NCBI RefSeq assembly: GCF_900113665.1
Contig: NZ_FOQD01000013.1
Span: forward strand, 1 to 64,000
DNA: 64,000 nt
Direction of reading: 5' to 3'
From: Planctomicrobium piriforme
GTDB taxonomy: Bacteria; Planctomycetota; Planctomycetia; Planctomycetales; Planctomycetaceae
Shown here: positions 1 through 10,400 of the stretch, in pieces
How positions within the stretch are numbered: the stretch's first letter is position 1
Layout of the letters: the number at the start of each line of letters is the position of its first letter
Translations under genes and position numbers: made by a program
The notes under the pieces: generated by a model
Told to the model about the DNA's origin: nothing
What the model saw: only the letters and a program-made list of their open reading frames with translations
Databases searched by the model: none

Positions 1-30
1 GCTTTTTGAGGCACTTTCCGTCAAAAACCC

Positions 31-52
31 GCCTGTTTCAGAACAGGCTTTT
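31..52 (+). terminator. Putative rho-independent terminator
   Basis: A 7-bp stem GCCTGTT/AACAGGC (31-37 and 42-48) encloses a TCAG loop and is followed by TTTT. It would end a plus-strand transcript entering from left of the window. The stem is short and no upstream gene is visible, so the call is tentative. Confidence 0.45.
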
Positions 53-53
53 C

Positions 54-257
54 CTAACCAGTTGAAACTGTTCGACTAATAGCCGGACAGTTGTGCAGCC
101 GGGTATAAAATCCCTCGCCACAAGCGACATCCAGAACCGACAGCCCTGAGACGTCGCCGATCGTCTTCAGCAGCGTGAAGCACTCCAGATGCGACCGCCA
201 GGGGGTCTGCTTCGAGCGTTTGTAGAGTTCCGCAATCGGATCGTAGTCCGTCGTCAT
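54..257 (-). pseudogene. Truncated class I SAM-dependent methyltransferase (N-terminal remnant)
   Basis: The first ~47 residues read like the start of a class I methyltransferase: MTTDYDPIAELYKRSK, then the glycine-rich SAM-binding motif I, VLDVACGEGFYTR. Full members of this family run to about 240 residues, but here the similarity stops directly after motif I and the frame ends about 14 unrelated residues later. The start is the ATG at 255-257 on the minus strand. What is left cannot form a Rossmann fold, so I read it as a deletion remnant rather than a small functional gene. Its expected C-terminal part is not found in the 53 bases to the left. Confidence 0.6.
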
Positions 258-375
258 CCCGCATCCTCCCGCGAGCCAGTATGATCCCGCTCGCTTTTCT
301 GGGTAATCTGAGTATCGGCATGTTAGCAGAGATGAACGGTGAGACTGATCTTTGGAGATGGGGATGAGAAGAGTA

Positions 376-533
376 GAAACGCCGAGTGCGCCGAGTCCGC
401 AGAGAAGAAAAGGAGCTTGGACAATTGGGGATTGATCCCTCTGATCCGCCTTCTACCGAGTGAATGTTCAAATGGCATCGACGACCTCTTCACATACACA
501 ATTCCTCTGCGTCCTCGGCGCTCTCTGCGTTTC
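376..533. repeat. Imperfect inverted copies of a dispersed 29-bp repeat in a 333-bp spacer
   Basis: Two 29-bp units (376-404 and 505-533) are inverted copies of each other with 25 of 29 positions matching; the core words are GCGCCGAG and GCAGAG. A related degenerate copy lies at about 2988-3020 after the PQQ-like gene, again followed by TTTCAAAAA. The spacer 258-590 holds no convincing gene; this repeat is its only structure. Confidence 0.6.
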
Positions 534-590
534 AAAAATCGTCTTTCCACCACGATCAGAATGTCAGCCCTTTCAGGCAATTCGTAAACG

Positions 591-1307
591 ATGAACTACC
601 ACGACATTTCCCGGATGATCGACCATGCCCTGTTGAGTCCCCGGCTCACTGCCGCCGACCTCGACGCCGGCATTGATCTCGCCCTCCGCTATGAAGTCGC
701 CAGCGCCTGCATCATGCCGTATGCCCTGCGTCACTGTGCCGAACGTCTCTCCGGCACCGGCGTCAAAGCGAGTACCACCATCGGTTTCCCCCACGGCAGC
801 CAGCCGACAAGCGTCAAACAGTTCGAAGCGGAACATGCGATCGCCAACGGTTGCGAGGAACTCGATATGGTCGTCAACATCTCTCAGGTGCTCAGCGGCG
901 CCTGGGATGCCGTCCGCACCGACATTCAGGCGGTCATTGCGCCCGCTCATGCCGCTGGCCGCAAGGTGAAAGTCATCTTCGAAACCTGTGATCTTCTCAA
1001 TGACCACAAACGCCGCCTGTGTGACATTTGCGGGGAACTGAACGCCGATTGGGTCAAAACCTCCACTGGATTCAGCACACAAGGGGCGACGCTCGCCGAC
1101 GTGCAGCTCATGCGGGCCTGTTCGCCGCCGCACGTTCAGGTGAAAGCCGCTGGCGGAGTCCGCACCTTCGACGACCTGCTCGCCTTCCGCACCGCCGGAG
1201 CCACCCGCATCGGCACCAGCAAAACCCGCGAACTCCTCGAAGCCTGTCGCACCCGACTCTCCCTCCCCCCGCTCAGCGCCTCAGGCGTCTCCACCACTGG
1301 CTATTGA
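591..1307 (+). CDS. deoC: Deoxyribose-phosphate aldolase
   Basis: 238-residue class I aldolase that cleaves 2-deoxy-D-ribose 5-phosphate to glyceraldehyde 3-phosphate and acetaldehyde in deoxynucleoside breakdown, in the cytoplasm. The DeoC signature is complete: KVIFET at 127-132, the Schiff-base lysine K156 in DWVKTSTGF, the second active-site lysine K185 in VKAAGGVR, and the ELDMVVN strand around D92. Length fits the short DeoC class (about 220-260 residues). The C-terminal tail is Ser/Pro-rich and weakly conserved. The ribosome binding site is weak. The gene stands alone, with no nucleoside phosphorylase next to it. Identity is near certain. Confidence 0.95.
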   Translation: MNYHDISRMIDHALLSPRLTAADLDAGIDLALRYEVASACIMPYALRHCAERLSGTGVKASTTIGFPHGSQPTSVKQFEAEHAIANGCEELDMVVNISQVLSGAWDAVRTDIQAVIAPAHAAGRKVKVIFETCDLLNDHKRRLCDICGELNADWVKTSTGFSTQGATLADVQLMRACSPPHVQVKAAGGVRTFDDLLAFRTAGATRIGTSKTRELLEACRTRLSLPPLSASGVSTTGY

Positions 1308-1477
1308 GACAAGAGCGATCAACTCCTTTTCGTGTCTTTCGTCTTTTTCGTGGTCACTCTTCTCCTCCCGTCAAACTCGCGATTTTTCCCGGAACCCGGC
1401 CCGCTCAGTGGTGTTGTTAACTGCAGCGCCCTTTCCCGGCATTCATGTCGGGCGGTCATTCAGCGGAGGAATTGTTC

Positions 1478-2911
1478 ATGCGGTTTGCGTCCCTGGTAAG
1501 ATCTGCGGCGGTGCTGGGATTGACCATCGCGTTCCAGCCGTCAGGCTTGTGCCGCGCCGATGACTGGCTGCGATTCCGCGGTCCCAATGGTTCTGGCGTC
1601 AGCACGGATACCGAATCGATTCCCGCCAAGTGGTCCGCGACGGAAAACCTCAAGTGGAAAACGGCGCTCCCTGGGCCGGGTTCGTCTTCGCCGATCATCG
1701 TCGGGCAGAAGATCTTTGTCACTTGCTGGTCCGGATACGGCGCCGACCGCAACAACCCCGGCGACCTTGCCAATCTCCGTCGCCATCTCGTCTGTCTCGA
1801 TTTGAAGTCCGGCCAGATTCTCTGGGATCAGAGCATCGCTGCCGTTCAGCCGGAAGAACGCTACGGCGGCATGTTCGCCGAGAACGGGTATGCTTCGCAT
1901 ACTCCGACGTCCGACGGCAAACATGTGTATGTCTACTACGGCAAGTCCGGCGCGCTGGCCTATGACCTCGACGGCAAGCAGCTTTGGCAGAAAGTGGTCG
2001 GCTCGGAATCCGACCCACGCGGCTGGGGTTCGGCCTCGAGCCCAATTCTCTACAAAAATCTGGTGATCGTTCCCGCCACCGCCGAATGCGAAGGTCTCGT
2101 CGCCCTGAATAAAGAGACGGGCGCAGAAGTCTGGAGACAGGAAGCCCGCGGCTTTGCAGGTACCTGGGGAACTCCCATTCTCATCACCACGGGGGACCGC
2201 ACCGACCTGGTCATGGCCATCCCCGGCGAAGTCTGGGCCTTCAATCCGGACACCGGCAAGCTCCGCTGGTACTGCCAGACCGGCGAATCCGATTCTTATT
2301 GTGCCAGTGCGATTGAAGACCACGGCGTCGTCTATGCCCTCGAAAATCGAGGCGGACAAACCACCGCCCTCCGCGCTGGCGGCGACGGCGATGTCACCAG
2401 CAGCGCCATCGTCTGGCATGGACGCGACAACGCCCGCATCACGACGCCAGTCGTCGTCGATGGCAAGATCTACCTCTTCTCCGGTGGCATAGCGACCTGC
2501 CTCGATGCCAAAACCGGCGAGCGCATCTATCAGTCCCGGCTCGGCGGCACGGCTCGCCCCCGACCTGAAATGGCAGACCGCGGTCCCGGGGGCGGAAACG
2601 GTCCAGGCCCCGGCGCAGGCAATAGCCCTCCAGGCGGCGGTCCTGGCGCTCCCGGCGGACGCGGCGGCCGAGGAGGTGGAGGTGGCCGCGGCGGACAGGA
2701 TTACTCGTCGCCCATCGTCGCCGATGGCAAGGTCATCTTCATCAGCCGCTCAGGCGAAGCTCACGTCGTCCAGCCTGGCGACAAGTTCGAAGAACTCGCC
2801 GTCAACACGGTGACTGCCGATCAGGAAGACTTCAGCGCCACCCCCGCCGTCAGCGACGGCAACCTCCTGATCCGCTCCAGCAAAAATCTCTACTGCATCT
2901 CAAAGCAGTAA
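1478..2911 (+). CDS. Exported PQQ-like (BamB-type) beta-propeller protein
   Basis: 477 residues. The ATG at 1478 is chosen over the in-frame ATG at 1445 because GGAGGA (1465-1470) lies 7 nt upstream and a signal peptide then starts at residue 1 (MRFASLVRSAAVLGL, cleavage near the Ala/Asp after GLCRA). The mature protein begins WLRFRGPNGSG, the usual opening of planctomycete PQQ-like propellers, followed by repeated blade motifs such as LKWKTALPGPGSSSPI, VCLDLKSGQILW and ALNKETGAEVWR. A Gly/Pro-rich insert occupies about residues 368-407 before the last blades. Probably a periplasmic or surface propeller; no PQQ-dehydrogenase active site is visible, so no enzymatic role is assigned. Confidence 0.85.
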   Translation: MRFASLVRSAAVLGLTIAFQPSGLCRADDWLRFRGPNGSGVSTDTESIPAKWSATENLKWKTALPGPGSSSPIIVGQKIFVTCWSGYGADRNNPGDLANLRRHLVCLDLKSGQILWDQSIAAVQPEERYGGMFAENGYASHTPTSDGKHVYVYYGKSGALAYDLDGKQLWQKVVGSESDPRGWGSASSPILYKNLVIVPATAECEGLVALNKETGAEVWRQEARGFAGTWGTPILITTGDRTDLVMAIPGEVWAFNPDTGKLRWYCQTGESDSYCASAIEDHGVVYALENRGGQTTALRAGGDGDVTSSAIVWHGRDNARITTPVVVDGKIYLFSGGIATCLDAKTGERIYQSRLGGTARPRPEMADRGPGGGNGPGPGAGNSPPGGGPGAPGGRGGRGGGGGRGGQDYSSPIVADGKVIFISRSGEAHVVQPGDKFEELAVNTVTADQEDFSATPAVSDGNLLIRSSKNLYCISKQ

Positions 2912-2942
2912 GTGGAAACGCGTTCTCACGCCAAAATCAGAA

Positions 2943-2981
2943 AGCCCGCACTGGAGTGCTCTCCTGTGCGGGCTTCTCTTT
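2943..2981 (+). terminator. Rho-independent terminator after the PQQ-like gene
   Basis: Stem AGCCCGCAC / GTGCGGGCT (2943-2951 and 2966-2974) with a 14-nt loop, followed by a pyrimidine tract TCTCTTTC. It starts 32 nt after the stop codon. Confidence 0.7.
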
Positions 2982-3231
2982 CAATGTCTGCCTCGGCGCT
3001 CTCAGCGAACTCCGCGTTTCAAAAACTCTTCTCTTCCCTGCTTCAAGCCGAGTGAGTCACACCGTGTTGCCGGATCGCCGCACGTTGCCGATTCGCCACG
3101 AGTGATGTCCCCGCCTGCTGCCGGAAATCAACATCCAGACGTTTCGTGCCCGCTTCTCTCACCCACCGCATTATCCGCATCTCTTCTCTTGCAAAGCAGT
3201 TAGACACAGCGCACACACTGCGCTCGTTTTT

Positions 3232-3248
3232 CTTGGCACCCCATTTGA
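3232..3248 (+). promoter_or_regulatory. Possible sigma54-type promoter element
   Basis: TTGGCAC at 3232-3238 followed by TTTGA at 3243-3247 resembles the -24/-12 sigma54 consensus, with GG at 3234 and GA in place of the invariant GC twelve bases further on. It lies about 125 bp upstream of a sigma54-activator gene. The imperfect -12 element makes this weak. Confidence 0.22.
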
Positions 3249-3305
3249 AAGGCATTCAATTGTTCACAACCCGTCCAGCTTTCCAAACAGGCTGTCCAGG
3301 ATCAC

Positions 3306-3336
3306 GCACACCGCCCGCTCTCACCGGGCGGTGTGC
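3306..3336 (+). promoter_or_regulatory. Perfect 12-bp hairpin in the leader of the sigma54 activator gene
   Basis: GCACACCGCCCG (3306-3317) and its exact complement (3325-3336) enclose the 7-nt loop CTCTCAC. It ends 35 nt before the start codon at 3372. There is no T-tract, so it is not a standard terminator. It may shape leader RNA or bind a protein. Confidence 0.5.
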
Positions 3337-3371
3337 TTCGCCAGGCGTGAGCCCACCACCATAGGTTCTCC

Positions 3372-4829
<1,458 letters not shown>

Positions 4830-4880
4830 GAGGATGGTTGAAGGTTGATCGTTTAAGGTTGAAGGGGAAGCTCTCATGCT

Positions 4881-4924
4881 CCCCTCGCCCCAGTACTCTG
4901 GGGAGAGGGGTCGGGGGTGAGGGG
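4881..4924. repeat. GC-rich palindromic dispersed repeat, copy 1
   Basis: Opens CCCCTCGCCCC and closes GGGGTGAGGGG, with an internal short palindrome around AGTACTCTGGGG. Related copies lie at 41848-41919, 58287-58342, 59496-59540, 59899-59940 and 60302-60345. Here it sits between the activator gene and the halogenase-like gene. Confidence 0.75.
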
Positions 4925-5009
4925 CCGAACGGTCATTCCAAACGCCGCCATCACCTCTGACCACACGCCTCAACCCAAAAAGAAAAGGGGACGCTCCCGC
5001 GCCCCCCTT

Positions 5010-5065
5010 TTCAACCTTCAACCTTCAACCTTCAACCTTCAACCTTCAACCTTCAACCTTCAACC
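5010..5065. repeat. Heptad tandem array (TTCAACC x8) abutting a stop codon
   Basis: Eight uninterrupted copies of TTCAACC. The array ends one base before the TAG stop (5066-5068) of the minus-strand halogenase-like gene, so that strand reads GGTTGAA repeats directly after the stop. A degenerate set of the opposite orientation (GGTTGAAGGTTGA) lies at 4837-4872 just after the plus-strand activator gene. Confidence 0.9.
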
Positions 5066-6301
<1,236 letters not shown>

Positions 6302-6363
6302 GTTCACCCCTCAAAATGAAAACTGACCGAAGAAAATCCACGTTATGCAATTTTTGCTGACCC

Positions 6364-6837
6364 CTAACCCCTATCCCCTGGCCCCTCTCCTCGAGCCTTC
6401 TCCAGCAACCGCGTCAGCAGCTCCAGCTCCTCAGCATCGAGATGCCCTAACTGCTGGCGATGGACTTCCAGCACCGGTTCCGCCAGTTCCTCCAGCAGAT
6501 CGAGCCCGGCCTGGGTGATGCCCACCTCGACGACCCGACGGTTCTCATCCCTCCGTTCGCGATGCACCAGTTGCCGCCGTTCCAGCTTGTCCAGCAAACG
6601 GGTCATGTCCGGGGCGCGGGAGATCAGCAGCCCCCCCAGCGCCAGCGTCGGCATGGTGCCAGGATGGGCCGACCGCAACAGCCGCAATGCGTTGTACTGC
6701 TGGGCCGACAGGTCGTACTTCGAAAACAGCCCGTCCTCGACCTCTTTGAGCTGGTCGTAAGTCCGCCACAAATTGAGATACGCCGCCTGCTGCGGCGAAT
6801 CAAAATGCCTGGTTTTCGAAACGGCAAGGGTGACCAT
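6364..6837 (-). CDS. MarR-family transcriptional regulator
   Basis: 157 residues with the MarR winged helix: recognition region RAPDMTRLLDKLERRQLV and wing RERRDENRRVVEVGIT, followed by the dimerisation helices. MarR proteins are usually ligand-responsive repressors of a neighbouring gene. This one is 62 bp upstream of the halogenase-like oxidoreductase on the same strand, and probably controls that gene and itself. The start is the ATG at 6835-6837, with an AAGGAAA stretch about 13 nt upstream. Two palindromes overlap or adjoin its predicted promoter. Ligand unknown. Confidence 0.9.
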   Translation of the reverse strand: MVTLAVSKTRHFDSPQQAAYLNLWRTYDQLKEVEDGLFSKYDLSAQQYNALRLLRSAHPGTMPTLALGGLLISRAPDMTRLLDKLERRQLVHRERRDENRRVVEVGITQAGLDLLEELAEPVLEVHRQQLGHLDAEELELLTRLLEKARGEGPGDRG

Positions 6838-6860
6838 CGAGTCGGATTTCCTTTCCCATC

Positions 6861-6908
6861 ACCATACCCGTGCAGACAGATATCGTCAAGACGACAGTTG
6901 TTTAAACA
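6861..6908 (-). promoter_or_regulatory. Putative promoter and MarR operators
   Basis: On the minus strand TTGACG (6884-6889) and TATGGT (6861-6866) are separated by 17 bp, a reasonable sigma70-type promoter 24 nt upstream of the MarR start. A 12-bp palindrome TCGTC-AA-GACGA (6883-6894) covers the -35 element, and the perfect 10-bp palindrome TGTTTAAACA (6899-6908) lies just behind it. The arrangement fits autorepression by the MarR protein. Confidence 0.4.
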
Positions 6909-6990
6909 TTCTTTTATTCCGTAACGTCGTCAATTCGAACAATTTTCCCGCCCAGATATAGAGTGCAGAGAGACAGCTCAGGGAAGGTCG

Positions 6991-7263
6991 TCAGGTAACA
7001 CTCTCAGTTTGCTCCTGCTGCCAATCACGAATCTCGTCCGCCAGTTCCTGACCGTAGGTCAGTTCAATGAACTTCAGGCGGACTTCGGATTCCGAATAAT
7101 CAGGATGCCGTCTGCGAATGGCGGCAAACGCCATCCGTCGCACCTGCCCCGACCAGGCACAAGCACGACGCAACCGCTCATGAGGAGACATCCGCCGCAG
7201 ACACTCAAGCTGCACAGCCAAGGCCTCGTCAGTGGTGTCGTTTAAGTTGGGAGTCGCAGCCAT
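6991..7263 (-). CDS. Small conserved-type cytoplasmic protein of unknown function
   Basis: 90 residues from the ATG at 7263; the frame is open further upstream, but that extension looks like non-coding sequence (Cys/Arg/Ser-rich, no motif). The protein is helical and charged: LECLRRMSPHERLRRACAWS, then AAIRRRHPDYSESEVRLKFI and a Gln/Glu-rich end. The pattern RRMSPxERLRR...RRRHPDxSExEVRLxF resembles short helical proteins that I recall in planctomycetes and other bacteria, sometimes near nucleotidyltransferase-type genes; no such partner is present here. No clear ribosome binding site. Function not assigned. Confidence 0.6.
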   Translation of the reverse strand: MAATPNLNDTTDEALAVQLECLRRMSPHERLRRACAWSGQVRRMAFAAIRRRHPDYSESEVRLKFIELTYGQELADEIRDWQQEQTESVT

Positions 7264-7404
7264 TTGTCGGGCAGAAGAGTTGATTGAGCAGTCGGGAGTC
7301 CGCGCATAACAAGGCTGTTTACGCGAAACGCCCGGCACCCGAAAATCGGGGCCGGGCGTGAACACAAAATTGACCGGGTTTCCATGTGTGGAATACCCAA
7401 AAAG

Positions 7405-7477
7405 CTCCCCGAGTAGGGCTCGAACCTACGACCTACGGATTAACAGTCCGCCGCTCTACCGATTGAGCTATCGGGGA
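7405..7477 (-). tRNA. tRNA-Asn (anticodon GTT)
   Basis: Cloverleaf readable on the minus strand: acceptor TCCCCGA pairs with TCGGGGA, the D-arm is GCTCAATCGGTAGAGC, the anticodon loop holds CTGTTAA with GTT at 7442-7444, and the T-arm contains GGTTCGAGCC. Length is 73 nt with discriminator G; CCA is not encoded. Confidence 0.97.
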
Positions 7478-7688
7478 ATGTGAGTGCGATAAACTATTCC
7501 AATTGGCGGCGAAGTTCAACCCCCGTCGCTTTCTCTCTGCAAACAGCCAGACAATCAGGACTTACAACCGATATCACACCCAATATCAGGCTTCCTTTCG
7601 AGCGAAAAAACCTCGCCCGACCTCCGGGCGCTCACTCCTGACCCAATTCGACCGAGCCAGGTTCGCAAAAACCTTGTCAGATCACGCT

Positions 7689-9287
7689 TTACAGCATCGT
7701 CCTCTCGGTTACCGTCGACTTCATTTGGCTCCGCAGCAGCACTTCCAGACCAAAAATCGACTCAAAGAACGTCTGGTTCCTTCGCAGCGCAATCTGCTCA
7801 ATCGACAAATCTTCCACCGACGGCACCGAAATCACGATCCGGTTCCGCACTCTGGTGCATTCGATCTGCCGGATTCGCTGATTTCTGGCGGCGTCGAGAG
7901 CAATGGCGATCCGCAAAATGGCGGCCATCTTCGAAACGATCACTCGTCGCACCCGATCCATTGAGGCATACGGCTGATGCGTCGTTTTCGGCATCGCCCG
8001 ACGGTGGTATCGGGCCACCAAACCGACCAGCAGCAGGTCGTCGGCAGTCAGCCCGAACAGGGTGCTGTTCATGATCAGGTACATCGAATGCTTGTGCATG
8101 CTCGACGTATTGATGTACCCCCCCGACTCATGTAGCGCCGCCGCCACATACAAGAGCGTCTCGAACCGGTCGTCGAGTTCGTGTTCTTTCCGCAGTTGTC
8201 GGAACAACTGCCGGCACAGGTCGGCCACGTTTCTGGCATGGTCTTCGTCGACGTGATACCGGCTGGCGAGTTCCCAGGTCGCACGCACGATCTGTTTCTG
8301 AAAATCCTCAGTCCACGAGCCCCCTTCCGACATGTCCCGCAACAGACCGTCGCGGAGGTTCATGTTACAGACGAACAGCCGGTTCGCGCCGAGAATGTTC
8401 GCCAGCCGCAGATTCACCAGCAGGGCCGGCCCCACGGTCTCCGCCTCCGGGAACGTCAGGTGGAACTCGTTGACAAGTTGTTCCTCCGTCCGTGAGAAAA
8501 CATAGTCGGTGAATTCCGCCAGGTCTTCGACCGTCAGTTCCACCAAACGGTCGTCCGAAACCGATTGTTTCAGCACCTCTTCAGCCGCAAACCGCACGTC
8601 GCTTCCCATTGCCACCATGTTGGCGCCGGTATGCGTTTTCAGCAGTTCGGTGAACGGCTCGAGTTGACTGTGAATTTCTCCCTCAATCACCTGTCGGGCT
8701 TTGGTCCGAGGAACGCGATACGCGCTCAGCGTCTGTTGGAGGCGCAGCGAACCGAGACGAAAGGCATGGGTATAGCTGACATTTCCCTGCTCGACCGTCA
8801 GCAGTTCGGTGCTGCCCCCGCCCACTTCGACGATCATCGAATCGGCCTTGAAGAGCGCAGGCTGCGCTCTGAGGAGCGGCTGCACGCCGCGATAGGTGAT
8901 GCGATGCACCTCGGCTTCGTCGAGCGTCTCGACAAACAGTCCGGTGGCGACATAGACGCGGTCGATGAACGTGATTCGGTTCAGCGCTTCGCGCACGGCA
9001 CTGGTCGCGACCACCCGAATATCCTCCGGACGGGTGATGCCATATTCTTCGAGCTTGCGACGATAGCTGCGCAGCACCGACACGCAGTCTTCAATCGTGG
9101 TGCGAGAAATTTCGCTGGCGGTAAAGGCATCCTTCCCGAGATGCACCGCCTGCGAGAGCGTTTCGAGCCGGCGGATGGTCCCTTCCGGCTGAATTTCGGC
9201 AATGGCCATGCGGATCGACGACGTTCCGACATCGATCACAGCGACGGTCCGCATGCGGCCGCCTGGTCCACGAAAAGACGTGCTCAC
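7689..9287 (-). CDS. ppx: Ppx/GppA phosphatase (exopolyphosphatase-type)
   Basis: 532 residues. The N-terminal ASKHA half has the phosphate-1 motif VAVIDVGTSSIRMAIAE (15-31), ATSAVREA, and the phosphate-2 motif IVEVGGGSTELL. The C-terminal half has an HD-type helical segment (LLYVAAALHESGGYIN, then HKHSMYLI). This two-domain architecture is usual for exopolyphosphatase/guanosine pentaphosphate phosphohydrolase, which trims inorganic polyphosphate or pppGpp in the cytoplasm. The start given is GTG at 9287, preceded by GGAAGAGAGAG; an ATG twelve codons in (9254) is an alternative but has no ribosome binding site. No polyphosphate kinase is nearby. Confidence 0.9.
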   Translation of the reverse strand: MSTSFRGPGGRMRTVAVIDVGTSSIRMAIAEIQPEGTIRRLETLSQAVHLGKDAFTASEISRTTIEDCVSVLRSYRRKLEEYGITRPEDIRVVATSAVREALNRITFIDRVYVATGLFVETLDEAEVHRITYRGVQPLLRAQPALFKADSMIVEVGGGSTELLTVEQGNVSYTHAFRLGSLRLQQTLSAYRVPRTKARQVIEGEIHSQLEPFTELLKTHTGANMVAMGSDVRFAAEEVLKQSVSDDRLVELTVEDLAEFTDYVFSRTEEQLVNEFHLTFPEAETVGPALLVNLRLANILGANRLFVCNMNLRDGLLRDMSEGGSWTEDFQKQIVRATWELASRYHVDEDHARNVADLCRQLFRQLRKEHELDDRFETLLYVAAALHESGGYINTSSMHKHSMYLIMNSTLFGLTADDLLLVGLVARYHRRAMPKTTHQPYASMDRVRRVIVSKMAAILRIAIALDAARNQRIRQIECTRVRNRIVISVPSVEDLSIEQIALRRNQTFFESIFGLEVLLRSQMKSTVTERTML

Positions 9288-9371
9288 AACACTCTCTCTT
9301 CCAGGATTCGACTCTTTCTTCCCACAGCGCCCGCATCATGACAGGTTCAATGAGATGTCGCCACCGGTGCC

Positions 9372-9451
9372 ATTGTCCCGGACGCTGAACCGCCCCTGCC
9401 CGGAAAATTGAAACTCGGTATTCCAAGTGTGAACTGAGCGTCCGGGACAAT
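9372..9451. repeat. Perfect 15-bp inverted repeat between ppx and sod
   Basis: ATTGTCCCGGACGCT (9372-9386) and its exact complement (9437-9451) flank a 50-nt spacer. The pair lies in the 300-bp region between the divergent ppx and sodA genes, upstream of the sodA promoter. It could be a cruciform/regulatory site or the ends of a very small mobile element. Confidence 0.6.
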
Positions 9452-9501
9452 TTCAAGTTCCCGCTGAAGATGAATCTTCCCTAAAACCCCAGACCACATG
9501 G

Positions 9502-9529
9502 TTGTGAGGCGGAATGATCGTCCTAAAAT
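9502..9529 (+). promoter_or_regulatory. Putative sigma70-type promoter for superoxide dismutase
   Basis: TTGTGA (9502-9507), 16-bp spacer, TAAAAT (9524-9529), 58 bp before the sodA start codon. Matches are 4/6 and 5/6 to the consensus hexamers. Confidence 0.4.
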
Positions 9530-9587
9530 AGCGGTTTGGAATACGCCAACACGAAACACAATTCCGTCTCTGAGAGGAGAGCCAACG

Positions 9588-10196
9588 ATGGCTTATACTT
9601 TGCCGCCGCTGCCGTACGCCTACGATGCCCTCGAACCGCACATCGATGCCAAGACGATGGAAATCCATCACACCAAGCATCATCAGGCATACATCAACAA
9701 CGTCAACAAAGCGCTCGAAGGCCATGCCGACCTGGCGGCCAAACCGATTGACGACCTGATGAAAGGTCTCTCTTCGGTTCCCGAGTCCATCCGCACCGCC
9801 GTCCGCAACAATGGCGGCGGCCACTCCAACCACTCTCTCTTCTGGACCATCCTGAAGAAGGGGGGAGGCGGCGAGCCGACCGGCGAACTCGCGGAAGCGA
9901 TCAAGTCGCAACTCGGCGGTTTCGAGAAGTTCAAGACCGACTTCAACGCAGCCGCCACCACCCGCTTCGGCAGTGGCTGGGCCTGGCTCTCGGTCGACAA
10001 AGGCAAGCTGCTCGTCGAGAGCAGCGCCAACCAGGACACCCCGTTCTCGGAAGGCCGCACCCCGATCATGGGTCTCGACGTCTGGGAACACGCCTACTAC
10101 CTGCACTACCAGAACCGCCGGCCCGACTACATCGCCGCTTTCTGGAACGTCATCAACTGGGACGAAGTGGCCAAACGCTACGCCGCCGCCAAGTAG
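9588..10196 (+). CDS. sodA: Superoxide dismutase, Mn-type by sequence
   Basis: 202 residues. The ATG at 9588 is chosen because GAGAGGAGA precedes it by 7 nt and MAYTLPPLPYAYDALEPHID is the canonical N-terminus; the frame is open further upstream but not SOD-like. Metal ligands are visible at H27 (EIHHTKHH), H82 (GGGHSNHSLFW), D164 and H168 (GLDVWEHAYY). The outer-sphere region reads NQDTP (148-152), the pattern of Mn or cambialistic enzymes rather than the usual Fe-SOD AATP form. It converts superoxide to hydrogen peroxide and oxygen. No signal peptide, so cytoplasmic. It has its own promoter and a strong terminator, hence a single-gene unit. Confidence 0.96.
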   Translation: MAYTLPPLPYAYDALEPHIDAKTMEIHHTKHHQAYINNVNKALEGHADLAAKPIDDLMKGLSSVPESIRTAVRNNGGGHSNHSLFWTILKKGGGGEPTGELAEAIKSQLGGFEKFKTDFNAAATTRFGSGWAWLSVDKGKLLVESSANQDTPFSEGRTPIMGLDVWEHAYYLHYQNRRPDYIAAFWNVINWDEVAKRYAAAK

Positions 10197-10233
10197 CTGA
10201 TCTGCGACAGCAGATTTCGACTGAACGCATCCT

Positions 10234-10276
10234 GCCAGGCGTCACGATTGATGATTGTGACGCCTGGCTCTTTTTC
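10234..10276 (+). terminator. Rho-independent terminator of sodA
   Basis: Perfect 12-bp stem GCCAGGCGTCAC / GTGACGCCTGGC (10234-10245 and 10257-10268), 11-nt loop, then TCTTTTTC. It begins 38 nt after the stop codon. Confidence 0.93.
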
Positions 10277-10309
10277 TTGAACCGTCCAATTCGGAACGTG
10301 TTTTGAAAT

Positions 10310-10391
10310 CGGGAGGGCGAGGCTCCCGCCGAGCCGCCATCAAGGGAAGGCGTGAACTTCCATGCGGCTCAGCAGGAGCTTCGCCCTCCCG
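10310..10391. repeat. Long GC-rich hairpin between convergent sodA and peroxidase genes
   Basis: Two 28-nt arms (10310-10337 and 10364-10391), opening CGGGAGGGCGAGGCTCC and closing with its near complement, mismatch at only three positions, with a 26-nt loop. It lies 10 nt beyond the stop of the minus-strand peroxidase gene. It may serve as a terminator for that gene; the form resembles repeats dispersed between planctomycete genes. Confidence 0.7.
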
Positions 10392-10400
10392 GAAGTTTTC

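Noticed and set aside
5010..5065. CRISPR array
   Set aside because: Units are 7 bp with no spacers and no cas genes; simple tandem repeat.
7503..7688. Open frame between tRNA-Asn and ppx
   Set aside because: No ribosome binding site, no domain, and it runs into the antisense strand of ppx.
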